DNA from: an uncultured Ruminococcus sp.
GTDB lineage: Bacteria; Bacillota; Clostridia; Oscillospirales; Ruminococcaceae
Direction of reading: 5' to 3'
Assembly: GCA_944386525.1 (NCBI GenBank)
Contig: CALXBL010000009.1
Coordinates: 1-38,710 of the forward strand
Length of the DNA stretch: 38,710 nucleotides
The notes beneath the pieces were generated by a model. It had not been told where the DNA came from and made no database searches. It worked only from the letters and a program-made list of their open reading frames with translations. This document shows positions 23,695 to 34,500 of the stretch, piece after piece; positions within the stretch are counted from its first letter, which is position 1, and every line of letters begins with the position of its first letter. Position numbers and translations under genes: made by a program.

Positions 23695-25308
23695 TTAACG
23701 GCTTCTTCTGCGGATAGCAACAACTACGCCTGCGGCTACAACAATTGCAGGTATTACAAGCCATACTACCCACTTTATAGTATCTATCTGACCGGCTGTT
23801 ATATCAAGAGTTGCTGCTGTTACGCTCTTTGACGCAATGACAGTGTTTGCCTCCTTGCCGCAGATAGTGTTGAGTGCGCTGATTATATATTCTCCGTTGT
23901 TGTATGAAGAATCAGACAAAACATAATAGTCCAGCATTGACATAGAGGAGAATACAAGCATATTGCTTTCCATGACAGTGCCGTCTACGTTGACCTGATT
24001 CTGCACCAGACACGCAACCGTGTGCACCTCAGCTATATCTGCCTCTTCTTCTGTCATTGAAGAATCCTGAAGACGGGTTTCGGTTGAACCAGAGGAGGTC
24101 TGCCACAAAGGCGTTACCACCTTGCCGTTGTTCAGGTTCTGCTCAATGATAGGTCTGCCGAACGGCGCTACGATAGGAAGTGTTGTGTTTGAAAGACTTC
24201 CGCTATAATCCGATGTTGCAACGGTAACTCTGGGAGCAAGTGTATACTGTCCGTTGTTATAGGAATCTACTGTTGTAACACTCTGGAGATACTCGTCTGT
24301 ATCGGTAACTACGCTGTCAGATATCTGGATATTCCAGTCCTTCAGGAATGCATCAAGATTAGGTGTGTCACCCTGTGTATAGTCGGCGATGTAGATCATC
24401 TGTTTACCGTACTCTCCGTCATTATACATAAAATCGGAAAGTCTCTGTACTGCGTCAACGCTCAGATCTGATACAGGCGCCGGCAGTACAAGTATATCAT
24501 AGTCGCCTGTACTGAAATCAGTTGTTGTGATATTAAGCTCACGTGTTACGTCGTAACCGTTATCGTCAAGAAGTGATTCAAGTGCCTGCATTGCATAAGC
24601 ATTGCCCTGTGTTGCGCTGAAAATGTAGCTTTCAGAGCCTGTCTCGCCTACATACTCAATAATGCCGACATTTTTTACGTTTGCATCAGTTACATTCATG
24701 ATAGCATTTGTCAGCATCTGCTCACCCTTATAGCCGGTGATGATGTCGGCAAATGTGCAATAGCCGTACATATAGTAGCTATACATATTACTGTCGATAT
24801 CAAACATCTCCAGCAGACTGTATACCTTTACTCTCTCTCCTGATGCCACGATAACACAACCCGAGCTTATGTCGCCGCCGTAGATCTCCTGATACTTTGA
24901 AAGTACATCAGGATCTTTTGTGGTGTCGAAATATGTTACGCTGATATGGTCTGAGTAGTCTTCATACTTTGACAGAGTCTCGGTTACCATCATTTCCGTT
25001 GTACCAAGGAGATCCTTGATGGTATCCTTTTCAACAGAGATTGCTATCTCAACGTCCTGGTCGAGGTTCTTTACATAGTCGATAGTCTCCTCAGAAACTG
25101 CATATACCTTGTCCTTTGTAAGGTCAAGACGAACATCTGCCAGCATACTTACAAGAATATTTACTAACACTACTACTACTATAACTACTGCTGTTATAGC
25201 TGTTGCCATAGAGCCATACTTCAGCTTCTTACGTCTTTTCAGCTTTTTATTCTGCTTTTCGCTTGTCATTTCTTTTTCAAGAAATGCTTCCTGTTTCTTA
25301 TTCTTCAT
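23695..25308 (-). CDS. GldG-like ABC transporter-associated protein
   Basis: 537 residues. A very basic N-terminus (about residues 20-31) precedes a transmembrane helix (about 35-55). A large extracytoplasmic region contains the GldG-type (ABC_transp_aux-like) domain: DLTKDKVYAVSEETIDYVKNL near its start and VIEYVGE-like and ILVLPAPVSDLS segments later. A second helix near the C-terminus (about 510-530) is followed by RRRSR. GldG and GldF form the membrane part of the ABC complex needed for gliding in Bacteroidota; in Firmicutes the homologues' role is not known. An AGGAGGGA site precedes the ATG. It lies 12 bp after the permease gene. Confidence 0.87.
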   Translation of the reverse strand: MKNKKQEAFLEKEMTSEKQNKKLKRRKKLKYGSMATAITAVVIVVVVLVNILVSMLADVRLDLTKDKVYAVSEETIDYVKNLDQDVEIAISVEKDTIKDLLGTTEMMVTETLSKYEDYSDHISVTYFDTTKDPDVLSKYQEIYGGDISSGCVIVASGERVKVYSLLEMFDIDSNMYSYYMYGYCTFADIITGYKGEQMLTNAIMNVTDANVKNVGIIEYVGETGSESYIFSATQGNAYAMQALESLLDDNGYDVTRELNITTTDFSTGDYDILVLPAPVSDLSVDAVQRLSDFMYNDGEYGKQMIYIADYTQGDTPNLDAFLKDWNIQISDSVVTDTDEYLQSVTTVDSYNNGQYTLAPRVTVATSDYSGSLSNTTLPIVAPFGRPIIEQNLNNGKVVTPLWQTSSGSTETRLQDSSMTEEEADIAEVHTVACLVQNQVNVDGTVMESNMLVFSSMSMLDYYVLSDSSYNNGEYIISALNTICGKEANTVIASKSVTAATLDITAGQIDTIKWVVWLVIPAIVVAAGVVVAIRRRSR

Positions 25309-25320
25309 GCTAATCCCTCC

Positions 25321-26058
25321 TTACTTCCAACGGCGTGTTTCCAGCACACGAACTGTAAGGAAGTTGAATACAGCCGCAAAACTCACATAGAACAGTACGC
25401 TGGAAAGGTCAAACAGTCCGCAGGTAAAATCATAAAACTTATTATAGAAGGAAATTGCATTCATGCCAGTTGCCACTGCGCCTACTATAGGCTCAAATAT
25501 CTCAGGTACACTTGCATTTTCAACAAGTCCTGCCAGTTCCTGCATCACACACATCACAAACAGCAGCAGCAGACTGATGATATATGCGATAAACTGATTC
25601 TCGGTAAGTGAGGAGATAAATACTCCCACTGAGATAAATGCTGCACCCAGAAGGAACAGTGCTATAAAGTTGGATACTACTATTCCCCATGTAACTGTGC
25701 CGAATGCGCTCAGGATAAGAGCATACACAAATATAATTGCAATGCCTATTGTATACATGACAAGTGCGGCAAAATATTTGCCCAGGACTATACCGCCCAG
25801 TGATATCGGTGCTGTTAAAAGTCCCTGGTCTGTTTTCTGCATCTTTTCCTCGCTGAAGCTGCGCATTGTAAGCACCGGTATGAGCAGGAAGCCTGCCCAG
25901 AACAGCATCGAGAAAAAGCTCGACATATCCGATATACCATATGAAAGGGTGAACAGATAAAAGCACACACCCGAAAATACGTAAAATACTGTTAGATATA
26001 CATATGCAATGGGAGATGAGAAAAAGGCTCCCATTTCACGTCTGAAAATCGCACCCAT
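25321..26058 (-). CDS. ABC-2 type transporter permease (GldF-like)
   Basis: 245 residues with about six predicted membrane helices. It starts MGAIFRREMGAFFSSPIAYVYL, typical of GldF/NosY-like permeases, and includes the MRSFSEEKMQKTDQGLLTAPIS segment, a conserved cytosolic loop for ATPase contact. The ATG overlaps the stop of the ATPase gene by one base. It presumably forms the channel with the GldG-like protein. Confidence 0.9.
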   Translation of the reverse strand: MGAIFRREMGAFFSSPIAYVYLTVFYVFSGVCFYLFTLSYGISDMSSFFSMLFWAGFLLIPVLTMRSFSEEKMQKTDQGLLTAPISLGGIVLGKYFAALVMYTIGIAIIFVYALILSAFGTVTWGIVVSNFIALFLLGAAFISVGVFISSLTENQFIAYIISLLLLFVMCVMQELAGLVENASVPEIFEPIVGAVATGMNAISFYNKFYDFTCGLFDLSSVLFYVSFAAVFNFLTVRVLETRRWK

Positions 26059-27170
26059 TATTCCTCTGCCTCCTCTTTTTCGCTGTCATCAGCAGCTGTA
26101 TAGCCGTTGTTGTCATCAGTGGAAACCGTTTCCTCAACAGCTTCGCTGAATGTCTCCTCCGGTTCTGCCTGCTTTATATCCTCCGGAGTTGTAAGGCGTA
26201 CTATCTTTTTAGGCATATCGCTCCTACTTTCCGGCATATCCTCGCCCATTGTTATACGCATAAAGATATCCTCCAGAGTCATTTCGTCATTTGCCATCTT
26301 ATAGATAGACCAGCCGTGCTCCTTGCACATCTCATTTATCATAACACGGATATCTGCGCCGTCCTCCAGAACTATCTCATAGTCATATATACCGCCTTCA
26401 CGCTCCATGTCAGCACGTACGCTCTTTACACCGTTTATAAGACGTATAGCTCCCAGAACCTCATCACGGTTTCCGTCGAGCCGTACTGTTATACGGTTTA
26501 TGCTGGATACGCTCTTTGTAAGGTTTTCGAGAGTATCGTCGGCTGCCATTTTGCCCTTGTTTATGATGATAACTCTGTCGCATACTGCCTGTATCTCCGA
26601 CAGGATATGCGACGACAAAATAAGCGTATGACGCTTACCCAGCTTCTTTATCAGGTTTCTTATCTCGATTATCTGCTTAGGGTCGAGACCTACTGTAGGT
26701 TCGTCCAGAATGAGGATAGGCGGATTGCCGACGAGTGCCTGTGCCATTCCCACACGCTGACGATAACCCTTTGAAAGCCGTCGGATTATTCTATGTGATA
26801 CATCGTTTATCTTGCAGAGATTGCATATCTCCGTAAGATGTGACTTTCTGGGGAGCTTGCACTTCTTCAGGTCGTATACAAAATTGAGATAGCCCATTAC
26901 TGTCATATCCTGATAGAGCGGCGGCAGCTCCGGCAGATAGCCGATATTTGCCTTTGCCTTAATGGGATCCTCAAGAATGTCGATACCGTTGATAAGTGCC
27001 TGTCCGGAAGATGAACTGATGTAACCGGTGAGCATATTCATAGTTGTGGACTTGCCGGCACCGTTTGGCCCCAGAAAGCCCAGAATCTCGCCGTCCTCAA
27101 CTGTAAAGCTGATATTATCCACTGCCAGATGATCACCATAGTACTTCGTAAGGTTTTTTACCTCGATCAT
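26058..27170 (-). CDS. ABC transporter ATP-binding protein (GldA-like)
   Basis: 370 residues from the chosen start. Walker A is GPNGAGKST, the signature is LSKGYRQRVG, Walker B is LILDEPTVGLDP and the switch His is in SSHIL. The nucleotide domain ends near residue 300 and a distinct Glu/Asp/Thr-rich tail of about 55 residues follows, an uncommon acidic extension. The frame opens at 27197, but the family start MIEVKNLTKYYG at 27170 has a GGAGG site. It energises the GldF/GldG-like membrane part. It is the first gene of the module. Confidence 0.92.
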   Translation of the reverse strand: MIEVKNLTKYYGDHLAVDNISFTVEDGEILGFLGPNGAGKSTTMNMLTGYISSSSGQALINGIDILEDPIKAKANIGYLPELPPLYQDMTVMGYLNFVYDLKKCKLPRKSHLTEICNLCKINDVSHRIIRRLSKGYRQRVGMAQALVGNPPILILDEPTVGLDPKQIIEIRNLIKKLGKRHTLILSSHILSEIQAVCDRVIIINKGKMAADDTLENLTKSVSSINRITVRLDGNRDEVLGAIRLINGVKSVRADMEREGGIYDYEIVLEDGADIRVMINEMCKEHGWSIYKMANDEMTLEDIFMRITMGEDMPESRSDMPKKIVRLTTPEDIKQAEPEETFSEAVEETVSTDDNNGYTAADDSEKEEAEE

Positions 27171-27214
27171 GGGTGATTGCCTCCTTTTATATGCCAATGC
27201 ACAAATTAATTCAA

Positions 27215-27220
27215 ATTATA
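27215..27220 (-). promoter_or_regulatory. Probable -10 box for the Gld-like ABC operon
   Basis: A perfect TATAAT lies on the minus strand 45 bp before the ATPase gene. No good -35 box is found at 16-18 bp, so it may be activator dependent. The region is the only gap between gltX and this operon. Confidence 0.4.
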
Positions 27221-27260
27221 CATGGCTATTGTGATAATACTGTGTTAACATATTGAAAGC

Positions 27261-28712
27261 TCATGAGAGCCTTTCTATTCCTATACGAATACGACGCAGT
27301 GTCTCCTCCTTGCCAAGGATAGCACAAAGCTCTGTGCCGCCGCCAGGTGTGCACTGCTTACCGGATACTGCCGTTCTGAGAGGCCAGAGCATCCAGCCGT
27401 TCTTCACCTCAAGCTCTGCAATAAGACCGAATACTGCCTCGTGAATGCTGTCCGCCGTCCAGTTGTCAAGCTTTTCAAGCACGGGCAGCAGCTTCTTGAG
27501 CGCCTCAAGAGACGTTTCCGGTGTAGTCTTCATCTTCTTGTGGCGATACATCTCCAGATCATACTCCGGAAGCTCATCGATAAAGTCTATCTGCTCAGCA
27601 ATGTCGGTAAATATCTCCGTTCTGGGCTTGAGCACCTTGCAGAGCAGATTCATGTCGGCTATATTTGCCTTTACAGCCTTTTTGATATAGGGCACTGCTA
27701 TTTCAGCATACCTTTCATCTGTCAGTGCTGCCACATACTTTGCATTGATAGCCTTCAGCTTCATGCTGTCAAATATAGCCGGAGATTTACTTATACCCTT
27801 GATGTCAAAAGCCTCGCACAGCTCCGACAGCGAATATATCTCCTGTTCACCGGAGGGAGCCCACCCCAGCAGACATATGTAGTTTACTACAGCCTCAGGC
27901 AGATATCCCTTTGCCATGAGATCCTGGAATGAAGCGTCGCCATTTCTCTTGGAAAGCTTGTTGTGCTGATCCTTCATAACCGGCGCACAGTGGATATATA
28001 CCGGCACATCCCAGCCAAATGCCTCATAAAGCAGGTTATACTTTGGTGCTGAGGACAGATACTCATTTCCTCTTATAACATGAGTTATACCCATCACATG
28101 GTCATCGACTACATTTGCAAAATTATATGTAGGCATACCATCTGTCTTGATGAGCACCTGATCATCAAGAGTCGCATTTTCAACAGAGATATCTCCGTAA
28201 ATTTCATCGTGGAATGTAGTTGTGCCGTCAAGCGGCATTTTCTGGCGGATAACATAAGGCACACCTGCACGGAGCTTTTCCTCTACCTCTTCCTGAGACA
28301 GATTCCGGCAGTGACGGTCGTACATTGGGTCCTGATGTGCCTCCTCCTGAGCCTTTCTTACAGCGTCGAGTCTGCACTTATCGCAGAAGCAGTAGTAAGC
28401 ATGACCCTTTTTAACAAGATCCTCTGCATAAGACTTGAACATACCCATTCTTTCGGACTGCACATATGGTCCGACAGGACCACCTATATCCGGACCTTCG
28501 TCCCAGTTGAGACCTGCTATGCGCAGAGTGTCGTATATAACGTCCACTGCGCCTTCTACATAGCGTTCCTGGTCTGTGTCTTCAATTCTTAGAATGAAGT
28601 CACCGCCGTTCTTCTTTGCGATAAGATATGCATAAAGGGCGGTTCTGAGATTGCCGATGTGCATATAGCCGGTAGGACTTGGTGCGAATCGGGTTCTCAC
28701 TTTATTTGCCAT
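27261..28712 (-). CDS. gltX: Glutamate-tRNA ligase
   Basis: 483 residues, class I aminoacyl-tRNA synthetase. [19 protein letters not shown] contains the HIGH-type motif and [10 protein letters not shown] the KMSKS-type motif. A Cys-rich insert (CFCDKC ... H ... C) fits the zinc element of many GluRS. It charges tRNA-Glu and, where glutamyl-tRNA-Gln amidotransferase exists, tRNA-Gln. The frame opens at 28754 inside ribF, but the family start [12 protein letters not shown] at 28712 is preceded by a GGGAAG region. It lies 16 bp after ribF and probably ends the nusA operon. I saw no clear terminator behind it, so read-through into the ABC operon is possible. Confidence 0.95.
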   Translation of the reverse strand: MANKVRTRFAPSPTGYMHIGNLRTALYAYLIAKKNGGDFILRIEDTDQERYVEGAVDVIYDTLRIAGLNWDEGPDIGGPVGPYVQSERMGMFKSYAEDLVKKGHAYYCFCDKCRLDAVRKAQEEAHQDPMYDRHCRNLSQEEVEEKLRAGVPYVIRQKMPLDGTTTFHDEIYGDISVENATLDDQVLIKTDGMPTYNFANVVDDHVMGITHVIRGNEYLSSAPKYNLLYEAFGWDVPVYIHCAPVMKDQHNKLSKRNGDASFQDLMAKGYLPEAVVNYICLLGWAPSGEQEIYSLSELCEAFDIKGISKSPAIFDSMKLKAINAKYVAALTDERYAEIAVPYIKKAVKANIADMNLLCKVLKPRTEIFTDIAEQIDFIDELPEYDLEMYRHKKMKTTPETSLEALKKLLPVLEKLDNWTADSIHEAVFGLIAELEVKNGWMLWPLRTAVSGKQCTPGGGTELCAILGKEETLRRIRIGIERLS

Positions 28713-28728
28713 GAGTTCTTCTTCCCTT

Positions 28729-29649
28729 TCATAATATGGATTCCGCAAGCACACGTGCCCTTTCGCAGTCCTGCTCTATAGCTGTGCGCAGTGCGGTTAT
28801 ATTTTCAAACTTCTGTTCCGGACGGATAAAGTACAGCAGTTCTGCTATACACTCCCTGCCATACAGATCGCCGGAATAGTCAAAAAGATATGTCTCCGCA
28901 AGAGGCTTTTCCTCCTCAGAGACTGTAGGCTTTACACCAACATTTGTAACGCCGTAATATGTACCCCCAGGCACTGTTACACGGCTCAGATATACCCCAA
29001 ACCGTGGTACAAGCTGTCCTTTTTCAAAAGGCATATTTATAGTGGGGAAATCAAGAGTTCTCCCCAGTGCCCTGCCGTGGGTCACCTTTGCACTTACTGC
29101 ATAGGGTCTGCCTAAAAGCTCAGCAGCCTTTTCTGGTCTGCCAGCTCTCAGATGTTCACGTATACGTGTAGAGGAGACAGTCTTTCCATCGTATACCACA
29201 GCCTCCATCAAAATTGCTTCAAAGCCCATTTCTCTGCCGAATTCCGCAAGCTCCCTGAAGCCCCAACCTGCTTTCCTGCCAAACCTAAAGTCACTGCCGC
29301 AGAATACCTTTGTCGCATTCAGCCTGCCTGCAAGTATATCCCGGCAAAACTGTTCACCGTCCATATCCTGAATCTCCGAAAATTCAGGCGAATATACTGC
29401 CTCTATCCCATATTCTTCCATGAGGATAAGCTTCTGACGGTCAGTAGCAAGAAATTCAAAGGGTTTGCCATGCTTTTTAGGAAACGTTCTTGTCTCGAAG
29501 GTAAATGCTGCCGGTATAAGTCCCTCGTTCCTGCATTCAATAGCTGCTCTCAGTATCCTTTGGTGTCCCAGATGTACTCCGTCGAATAGCCCAAGGGCAA
29601 CGGCAGTTCTGCCGGAAAGTGAGTCTGTAACAGTTATCATACACGGCAT
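28729..29649 (-). CDS. ribF: Bifunctional riboflavin kinase / FAD synthetase
   Basis: 306 residues. The N-terminal FAD synthetase domain carries [14 protein letters not shown] (nucleotidyltransferase HxGH) and SSTRIREHL. The C-terminal riboflavin kinase domain has [16 protein letters not shown] and GVYLSRV. It converts riboflavin to FMN and then FAD. Two ATGs are possible, 29649 and 29640; both have nearby GGA-rich sites. The gene follows truB by 3 bp, the typical truB-ribF pairing. Confidence 0.95.
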   Translation of the reverse strand: MPCMITVTDSLSGRTAVALGLFDGVHLGHQRILRAAIECRNEGLIPAAFTFETRTFPKKHGKPFEFLATDRQKLILMEEYGIEAVYSPEFSEIQDMDGEQFCRDILAGRLNATKVFCGSDFRFGRKAGWGFRELAEFGREMGFEAILMEAVVYDGKTVSSTRIREHLRAGRPEKAAELLGRPYAVSAKVTHGRALGRTLDFPTINMPFEKGQLVPRFGVYLSRVTVPGGTYYGVTNVGVKPTVSEEEKPLAETYLFDYSGDLYGRECIAELLYFIRPEQKFENITALRTAIEQDCERARVLAESIL

Positions 29650-29652
29650 TCC

Positions 29653-30555
29653 TTACCTTTCCTCAAAATTTTTACTGCACCTTAGCTCATTCTTCTCAAA
29701 ATCGGCTCTTGCAGTGCCTATAAATATACCGTCGTGGCTGTAAACTGTATAATCGCATATATGTGCCTGTATATTGTGGATACGTCCAAGATCAAGCTTT
29801 ACTCCGTTACGATACATTCTCGTCTGAACTTCATTCAGCCTTAGCTTTGGATATGCTCCGAAAATTCTCTCTGTCGGAATTATGATATCCTGTAGAGTTC
29901 CTCTTTCTGCAGCAGCCTTTACCTGCTCAAAGGTATAGCAATCGTCAAGGCTGAAGCCCGATGCCATTGTACGGCAAAGAAAAGTCATTACGCCGTCTCC
30001 GCCCAAAGCTTTTCCCATATCAGATAAAAGCGTTCTTATATAAGTTCCCTTTCCGCATGAAACTGTAAGCTCTGCCTCCTGAGTTTCCTCGTCAAAGGCG
30101 TGGAGATCTATGCTGTACACACGCACGTTCCTCACAGGACGCTCTGTCTCAATGCCCTGTCTTGCCAGCTCGTAAAGACGTTTTCCTCCAACTGATACAG
30201 CTGAATACATGGGCGGAAGCTGTTCGATATCACCCACAAACTGAGGTATCAGCGCTCTGAGCTGCTCCTCTGTAGCGTGCATATCGGGATATTCCCTAAA
30301 CTGACTGCCCCATATATCAAGAGTATCGGACGCTAGCCCGAAGCGCACTCTTGCACGGTAGGTCTTGTCCTGATCGGGCATTATATCGCAAGCCTTTGCA
30401 GCCGTCCCCACCAGCACCGGCAAAACTCCAGTTGCCATCGGATCGAGAGTTCCTGTGTGACCCAGACGCTTTATCCTAAGTATCCCACGAAGCTTGCCTA
30501 TAACATCAAAGGAGGTGAACTCCTGCGGCTTGTTTATGCATAGAATACCATTCAC
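29653..30555 (-). CDS. truB: tRNA pseudouridine(55) synthase
   Basis: 300 residues from a GTG start. INKPQEFTSFDV and GHTGTLDPMATGVLPV (with the catalytic Asp) are diagnostic, and SCGKGTYIRTLLSDMG is the later conserved block. It makes pseudouridine 55 in the T loop of tRNAs. The start overlaps the nrnA stop by four bases (GTGA), indicating translational coupling. Confidence 0.95.
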   Translation of the reverse strand: MNGILCINKPQEFTSFDVIGKLRGILRIKRLGHTGTLDPMATGVLPVLVGTAAKACDIMPDQDKTYRARVRFGLASDTLDIWGSQFREYPDMHATEEQLRALIPQFVGDIEQLPPMYSAVSVGGKRLYELARQGIETERPVRNVRVYSIDLHAFDEETQEAELTVSCGKGTYIRTLLSDMGKALGGDGVMTFLCRTMASGFSLDDCYTFEQVKAAAERGTLQDIIIPTERIFGAYPKLRLNEVQTRMYRNGVKLDLGRIHNIQAHICDYTVYSHDGIFIGTARADFEKNELRCSKNFEER

Positions 30556-31517
30556 TGCTTTGCCATTCCTTTCGCTACTGCCTCCAGAATGACATTTTTA
30601 GCCTCCTCAGCAGTACCCTCTATAGTGCAGCCGGCAGCCTTTATATGACCGCCGCCGCCTAAGGTCTGACATATATCGGAGACATTCACCCAGTCGGCTG
30701 ATCGCATTGATATTCGGAATACGTTCTCCTCATACTCTTTCATAACCACGCTTACCTGTGCACCTTCAACTTGCAGCGGAAAGCCTGCTATACCCTCAAG
30801 TTCAGATTCATCTATTGCATACTTGTCCATAAGCTCCTTTGTTATGCATACAAGCATACACTTTCCGTCCATATAGCTTTCAAGCAGCTCTGTGAGTATT
30901 TTATCAAGCTGCATTCTGCCCATACTCTTTACAGTAAACATATTCCTGTTAATGATGGCATACCGAATATCAGGCTGTGCGTCCATTATCTCCGCAACTA
31001 TCCTGTGGGTATGTGCTCCGGCGTTGTCGTACATAAAGCAGCCTGTATCAGTAGCTATCCCTGTGTAAAGACATACTGCTATCTCTCTTGTAATCGGCAC
31101 ATTCATCTCCCTGAGCACCTCATACAACACCTGACAGGCTGCGGCAGCCTTGCCGTCGAGACAAAGCTCCTCTGCATAACCTGTATTTGAGATGTGGTGG
31201 TCGATACACAGATCCACTCTGCCCCTATACTCAGACAAAGCGTCGCCCAAAAGCTTTTCATCTGCAACATCTGCTGCAACGATAAGCTTAGGCTCAAACT
31301 CCTCCAGAGTCATAAGCTCCGGCAGCATGAAGTGATACCTTTTAGGTATCTCATCGCTGCAAAGCACCCTTGCTTTTTTTCCAAGCAGACGAAACGCCTC
31401 AGCTAAGGCATAGCCAGAGCCTATACAGTCTCCGTCGGGACTTCTGTGGATAAGGATATATGCGCTCTCCGCATCAAGCAGACGCTTAGCCGTTTCCTTT
31501 ACTGTAAGCTGTTTCAT
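30552..31517 (-). CDS. nrnA: DHH family phosphoesterase, NrnA-type
   Basis: 321 residues. HRSPDGDCIGSG and CIDHHISN are the DHH metal-binding motifs and GGGGHIKAAG is the DHHA1 substrate-binding block. Proteins of this type degrade oligoribonucleotides (nanoRNA) and dephosphorylate pAp. It lies between rbfA and truB, the normal Firmicutes place. The start overlaps the rbfA stop by one base and has a GAGGAG site. Confidence 0.93.
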   Translation of the reverse strand: MKQLTVKETAKRLLDAESAYILIHRSPDGDCIGSGYALAEAFRLLGKKARVLCSDEIPKRYHFMLPELMTLEEFEPKLIVAADVADEKLLGDALSEYRGRVDLCIDHHISNTGYAEELCLDGKAAAACQVLYEVLREMNVPITREIAVCLYTGIATDTGCFMYDNAGAHTHRIVAEIMDAQPDIRYAIINRNMFTVKSMGRMQLDKILTELLESYMDGKCMLVCITKELMDKYAIDESELEGIAGFPLQVEGAQVSVVMKEYEENVFRISMRSADWVNVSDICQTLGGGGHIKAAGCTIEGTAEEAKNVILEAVAKGMAKQ

Positions 31518-31894
31518 CAGTTCTGCTCCTCTTCCTCTGCCGACTCTTCTACTGAAGGCTGAACGTGGTGGAGCATTTCATTTATCTTTGCACTGTGTGC
31601 TATTGAATCATCTGCTATAAAGTGGAACACCGGAGCCTTGCGCATTTTCACTCTGCGTAAAACTTCACGCTTTATATAACCGGCGGCACTTCTCAGGCCC
31701 TCGGCAGATTCCTCTGCCCGCTCCTGTCCCGACAGGCTGGAAACATAGACTTTGCAGTTTGAAAGGTCACGTGAAAGCTCTATGCGCACAATGCTGAGCA
31801 GCGGGTCTATCCTTGGGTCTTTAAGCTCTCTCATTATAGATGCAAGTTCCCGGAACAGGTCTTCCTCTGTTCGGCTTATATTGAAATTTGCCAT
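31517..31894 (-). CDS. rbfA: 30S ribosome-binding factor A
   Basis: 125 residues, single KH-like domain. Conserved segments are ISRTEEDLFRELASIMREL, DPRIDPLLSIVRIELSRDL and YIKREVLRRVKMRKAPVFHF. It helps mature 16S rRNA in the small subunit. A short acidic tail (EESAEEEEQ) ends the protein. It follows infB by 37 bp. Confidence 0.95.
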   Translation of the reverse strand: MANFNISRTEEDLFRELASIMRELKDPRIDPLLSIVRIELSRDLSNCKVYVSSLSGQERAEESAEGLRSAAGYIKREVLRRVKMRKAPVFHFIADDSIAHSAKINEMLHHVQPSVEESAEEEEQN

Positions 31895-31931
31895 TCTTTA
31901 CAGTTCCTTTCACTCAGACTTCCTTTAAAAA

Positions 31932-34454
31932 TCAGTCTCTGTATTCCTCCATGATAAATGCCTCAAAGATATCGCCCTCCTTAAAGTCACGGAACTTTTC
32001 AAGTGTTATACCGCACTCGTAGCTCTCGCCAACTTCCTTCACGTCATCCTTGAAACGCTTCAGGCTCGACATCTTATCCTCTGCAATCACCACACCATCA
32101 CGTACAACTCTTATCTGGCACTGTCTTGTTACCTTGCCGTTCAGTACATATGCACCTGCTACAGCGCCTACGTTGGAAATCTTGTATACCTGGCGGACCT
32201 CAATACGTCCCATAACTACTTCACGATACTTCGGATCAAGCATACCCTTCATGGCTGTTTCTACATCTTCAATAGCGTCATAAATTACACGATATGTTCT
32301 TATTTCCACCTTATCACGGTTTGCTGTCTCCTCGGCGATAAGGTCGGGGCGCACATTGAATCCGATAATGATAGCATTTGACGCACTTGCAAGCATAACA
32401 TCACTCTCCTTGATGCCGCCTACGCCGCCGTGGATAACTCTCACACGAACCTCGTCGTTACTGAGCTTTTCAAGGGACTGCTTTACAGCCTCAACTGAAC
32501 CCTGTACGTCAGCCTTTACTACTACTGCAAGCTCCTTCATCTCGCCCTCGGCAATCTGGCTGAACAGATTATCCAGAGTTACCTTGCGGTATTCGTTGAA
32601 CTTAGCTTGCTTTGCCTCATGCTTTCTCTGCTCAACGAGCGTTCTTGCAAGTCTCTCATCCTCAACCGCATTGAATGTATCGCCTGCCTCGGGGACCTCT
32701 GCCATACCTGTTATCTCTACCGGTACGGACGGACCTGCTGTGTCTACGATCTGACCCTTGTCGTTTGTCATTGTTCTTACTCGGCCCACTGCTGTGCCTG
32801 CAATGATAACATCTCCTGTGTGGAGAGTACCATTCTGCACGAGAACTGTTGCAATAGGACCTCTTCCCTTATCAAGGCGAGCCTCAACTACAGTACCCTT
32901 TGCACGGCGTGCGGAGTTTGCCTTCAGCTCCTGCATTTCCGCAACAAGCAAGACGTTTTCAAGCAGTTCATCTATGCCCTCGCCTGTCTTTGCAGATACA
33001 GGCACGCATATAACATCGCCGCCCCATTCTTCACATACCATGTCGTACTTGGTAAGTTCTTCCTTTACTCTATCGGGATTTGCTGTTTCCTTATCCATCT
33101 TGTTTATAGCAACAATTACAGATACGCCTGCCGCCTTTGCGTGGCTGATGGATTCGATGGTCTGAGGCATGATTCCGTCGTCAGCTGCAACTACCAGAAT
33201 AGCTATATCCGTAATATTTGCACCTCTTGCACGCATTGCTGTAAATGCCTCGTGACCGGGCGTGTCAAGAAATGTAATGGGCTTGCCCTGGTAAACTACC
33301 TGATATGCGCCGATATGCTGTGTGATACCGCCTGCTTCGCCTGCTGTTACGTGGGCGTTTCTTATTCTGTCGAGGATGGATGTCTTACCATGGTCAACGT
33401 GTCCCATAACGCATACTACAGGGCAGCGATCCTCGTTATCTTCACTCTCATCAGTTTCTTCGATAAGTCGTTCTTCGATAGTTACGATAACTTCCTTTTC
33501 AACCTTTGCACCCAGTTCCTCTGCAACCAGTGCCGCTGTATCAAAGTCAATCTCCTCGTTGATAGTCGCCATAACGCCAAGCATCATGAGCTTCTTGATT
33601 ACCTCTGTTGCAGTTACCTTAAGGCGTGCTGCAAGCTCGCTTACCACGATATTATCCGGAATCAGAACCTTCAGCTGCTGCTTTCTTGCTCTCTCAAGCT
33701 CAAGTCTTCTCAGCTTATCCTGCTCTGTTTCCTTCTTGCTGGAGTACTTCTGCTTGTTGCGCTGGGCAGACTTCTGGTTTATCTTCTGCTTCTTTGTGGA
33801 GTAGTTATCCTTGCTGTACTTGCCTGCCGGAGCTATCTGCTCATAGCGCTGATTGTACTTATCAAGGTCAACATATGAGCCTCTTGTATCAACAGTACGT
33901 CTCTTCTCCACTGTAGAGCTGCCGCCCGAAGCCATTTCAACCTCCACATGGAGTCTTTCACCATGCTTCTGAGCTGCCTTGGGCTGCTTTTTCTTGTCGT
34001 TTTTGCGGTCACGCTGCTTTTCATCATGCTTAGGTGCTGCTTTTGTTTCAGCAGTCTTTGGCTCTGTCTTTGGCACAGCCTTTGTCTCAGACTTCTTCTC
34101 CTCTTTCTTAGCCTTGGGCGCAGCCTTAGCTGCGTCAGCAGGTTTCTTCACAGCCTTTGACGGCTTTTCAGTTTTCTTTACAGCAGGCTTTTCCATCTTT
34201 TTCTCAGCAGGCTTTTCCTTCTTCTCAAATGCACTTCTGGGCATGGAGCGTGTTGCAAAATACCCATCAAAGCTCTCTGCCTGATTCTGCTGTGTAAAGT
34301 GTTCAAGTGCCATATTTACCTCTGAATCAGTAAGTCCTGTTCCGGTCTTTTTCTTCTGCTGCTCCGGTTCAACGCTCTCATAGAATGCGATAAGCTCTGC
34401 GGAATCAATACGCATATCATTTGCTACATCGCTAAGTTTTCTCTTCTTCGTCAT
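31932..34454 (-). CDS. infB: Translation initiation factor IF-2
   Basis: 840 residues from the ATG at 34454. A Lys/Ala/Pro-rich, charged N-terminal extension (to about residue 240) includes repeated EKKxEKP units. It is followed by an IF2-N domain and the GTPase domain: G1 GHVDHGKTS near residue 350, G3 DTPGHEAF and G4 NKMD. The C-terminal IF-2 and initiator-tRNA binding domains follow. It brings fMet-tRNA to the 30S subunit. AGGAGGG about 9 nt upstream supports this ATG. An in-frame TTG at 34511 with GGAG 4 nt upstream could start a longer form. Confidence 0.95.
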   Translation of the reverse strand: MTKKRKLSDVANDMRIDSAELIAFYESVEPEQQKKKTGTGLTDSEVNMALEHFTQQNQAESFDGYFATRSMPRSAFEKKEKPAEKKMEKPAVKKTEKPSKAVKKPADAAKAAPKAKKEEKKSETKAVPKTEPKTAETKAAPKHDEKQRDRKNDKKKQPKAAQKHGERLHVEVEMASGGSSTVEKRRTVDTRGSYVDLDKYNQRYEQIAPAGKYSKDNYSTKKQKINQKSAQRNKQKYSSKKETEQDKLRRLELERARKQQLKVLIPDNIVVSELAARLKVTATEVIKKLMMLGVMATINEEIDFDTAALVAEELGAKVEKEVIVTIEERLIEETDESEDNEDRCPVVCVMGHVDHGKTSILDRIRNAHVTAGEAGGITQHIGAYQVVYQGKPITFLDTPGHEAFTAMRARGANITDIAILVVAADDGIMPQTIESISHAKAAGVSVIVAINKMDKETANPDRVKEELTKYDMVCEEWGGDVICVPVSAKTGEGIDELLENVLLVAEMQELKANSARRAKGTVVEARLDKGRGPIATVLVQNGTLHTGDVIIAGTAVGRVRTMTNDKGQIVDTAGPSVPVEITGMAEVPEAGDTFNAVEDERLARTLVEQRKHEAKQAKFNEYRKVTLDNLFSQIAEGEMKELAVVVKADVQGSVEAVKQSLEKLSNDEVRVRVIHGGVGGIKESDVMLASASNAIIIGFNVRPDLIAEETANRDKVEIRTYRVIYDAIEDVETAMKGMLDPKYREVVMGRIEVRQVYKISNVGAVAGAYVLNGKVTRQCQIRVVRDGVVIAEDKMSSLKRFKDDVKEVGESYECGITLEKFRDFKEGDIFEAFIMEEYRD

Positions 34455-34481
34455 AGGCGAACCCTCCTGTTTCTTGTCTGC

Positions 34482-34500
34482 GTCTGCTCTATGAGCAGAC
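34482..34500 (-). promoter_or_regulatory. Hairpin upstream of infB
   Basis: GTCTGCTC and GAGCAGAC form a perfect 8-bp stem with a 3-nt loop, between the possible TTG start (34511) and the main ATG (34454). No T tract follows. It may influence which start is used, or mark an mRNA processing point. Confidence 0.5.

Noticed and set aside
27171..27260. A terminator after gltX
   Set aside because: Only a short CTCATGAG palindrome overlaps the stop codon; there is no stem with a T tract.
32607..33878. A 423-codon plus-strand open frame opposite infB
   Set aside because: It is the antisense of the IF-2 gene with a Cys- and Tyr-rich translation of the type produced by codon bias; there is no promoter or start signal.
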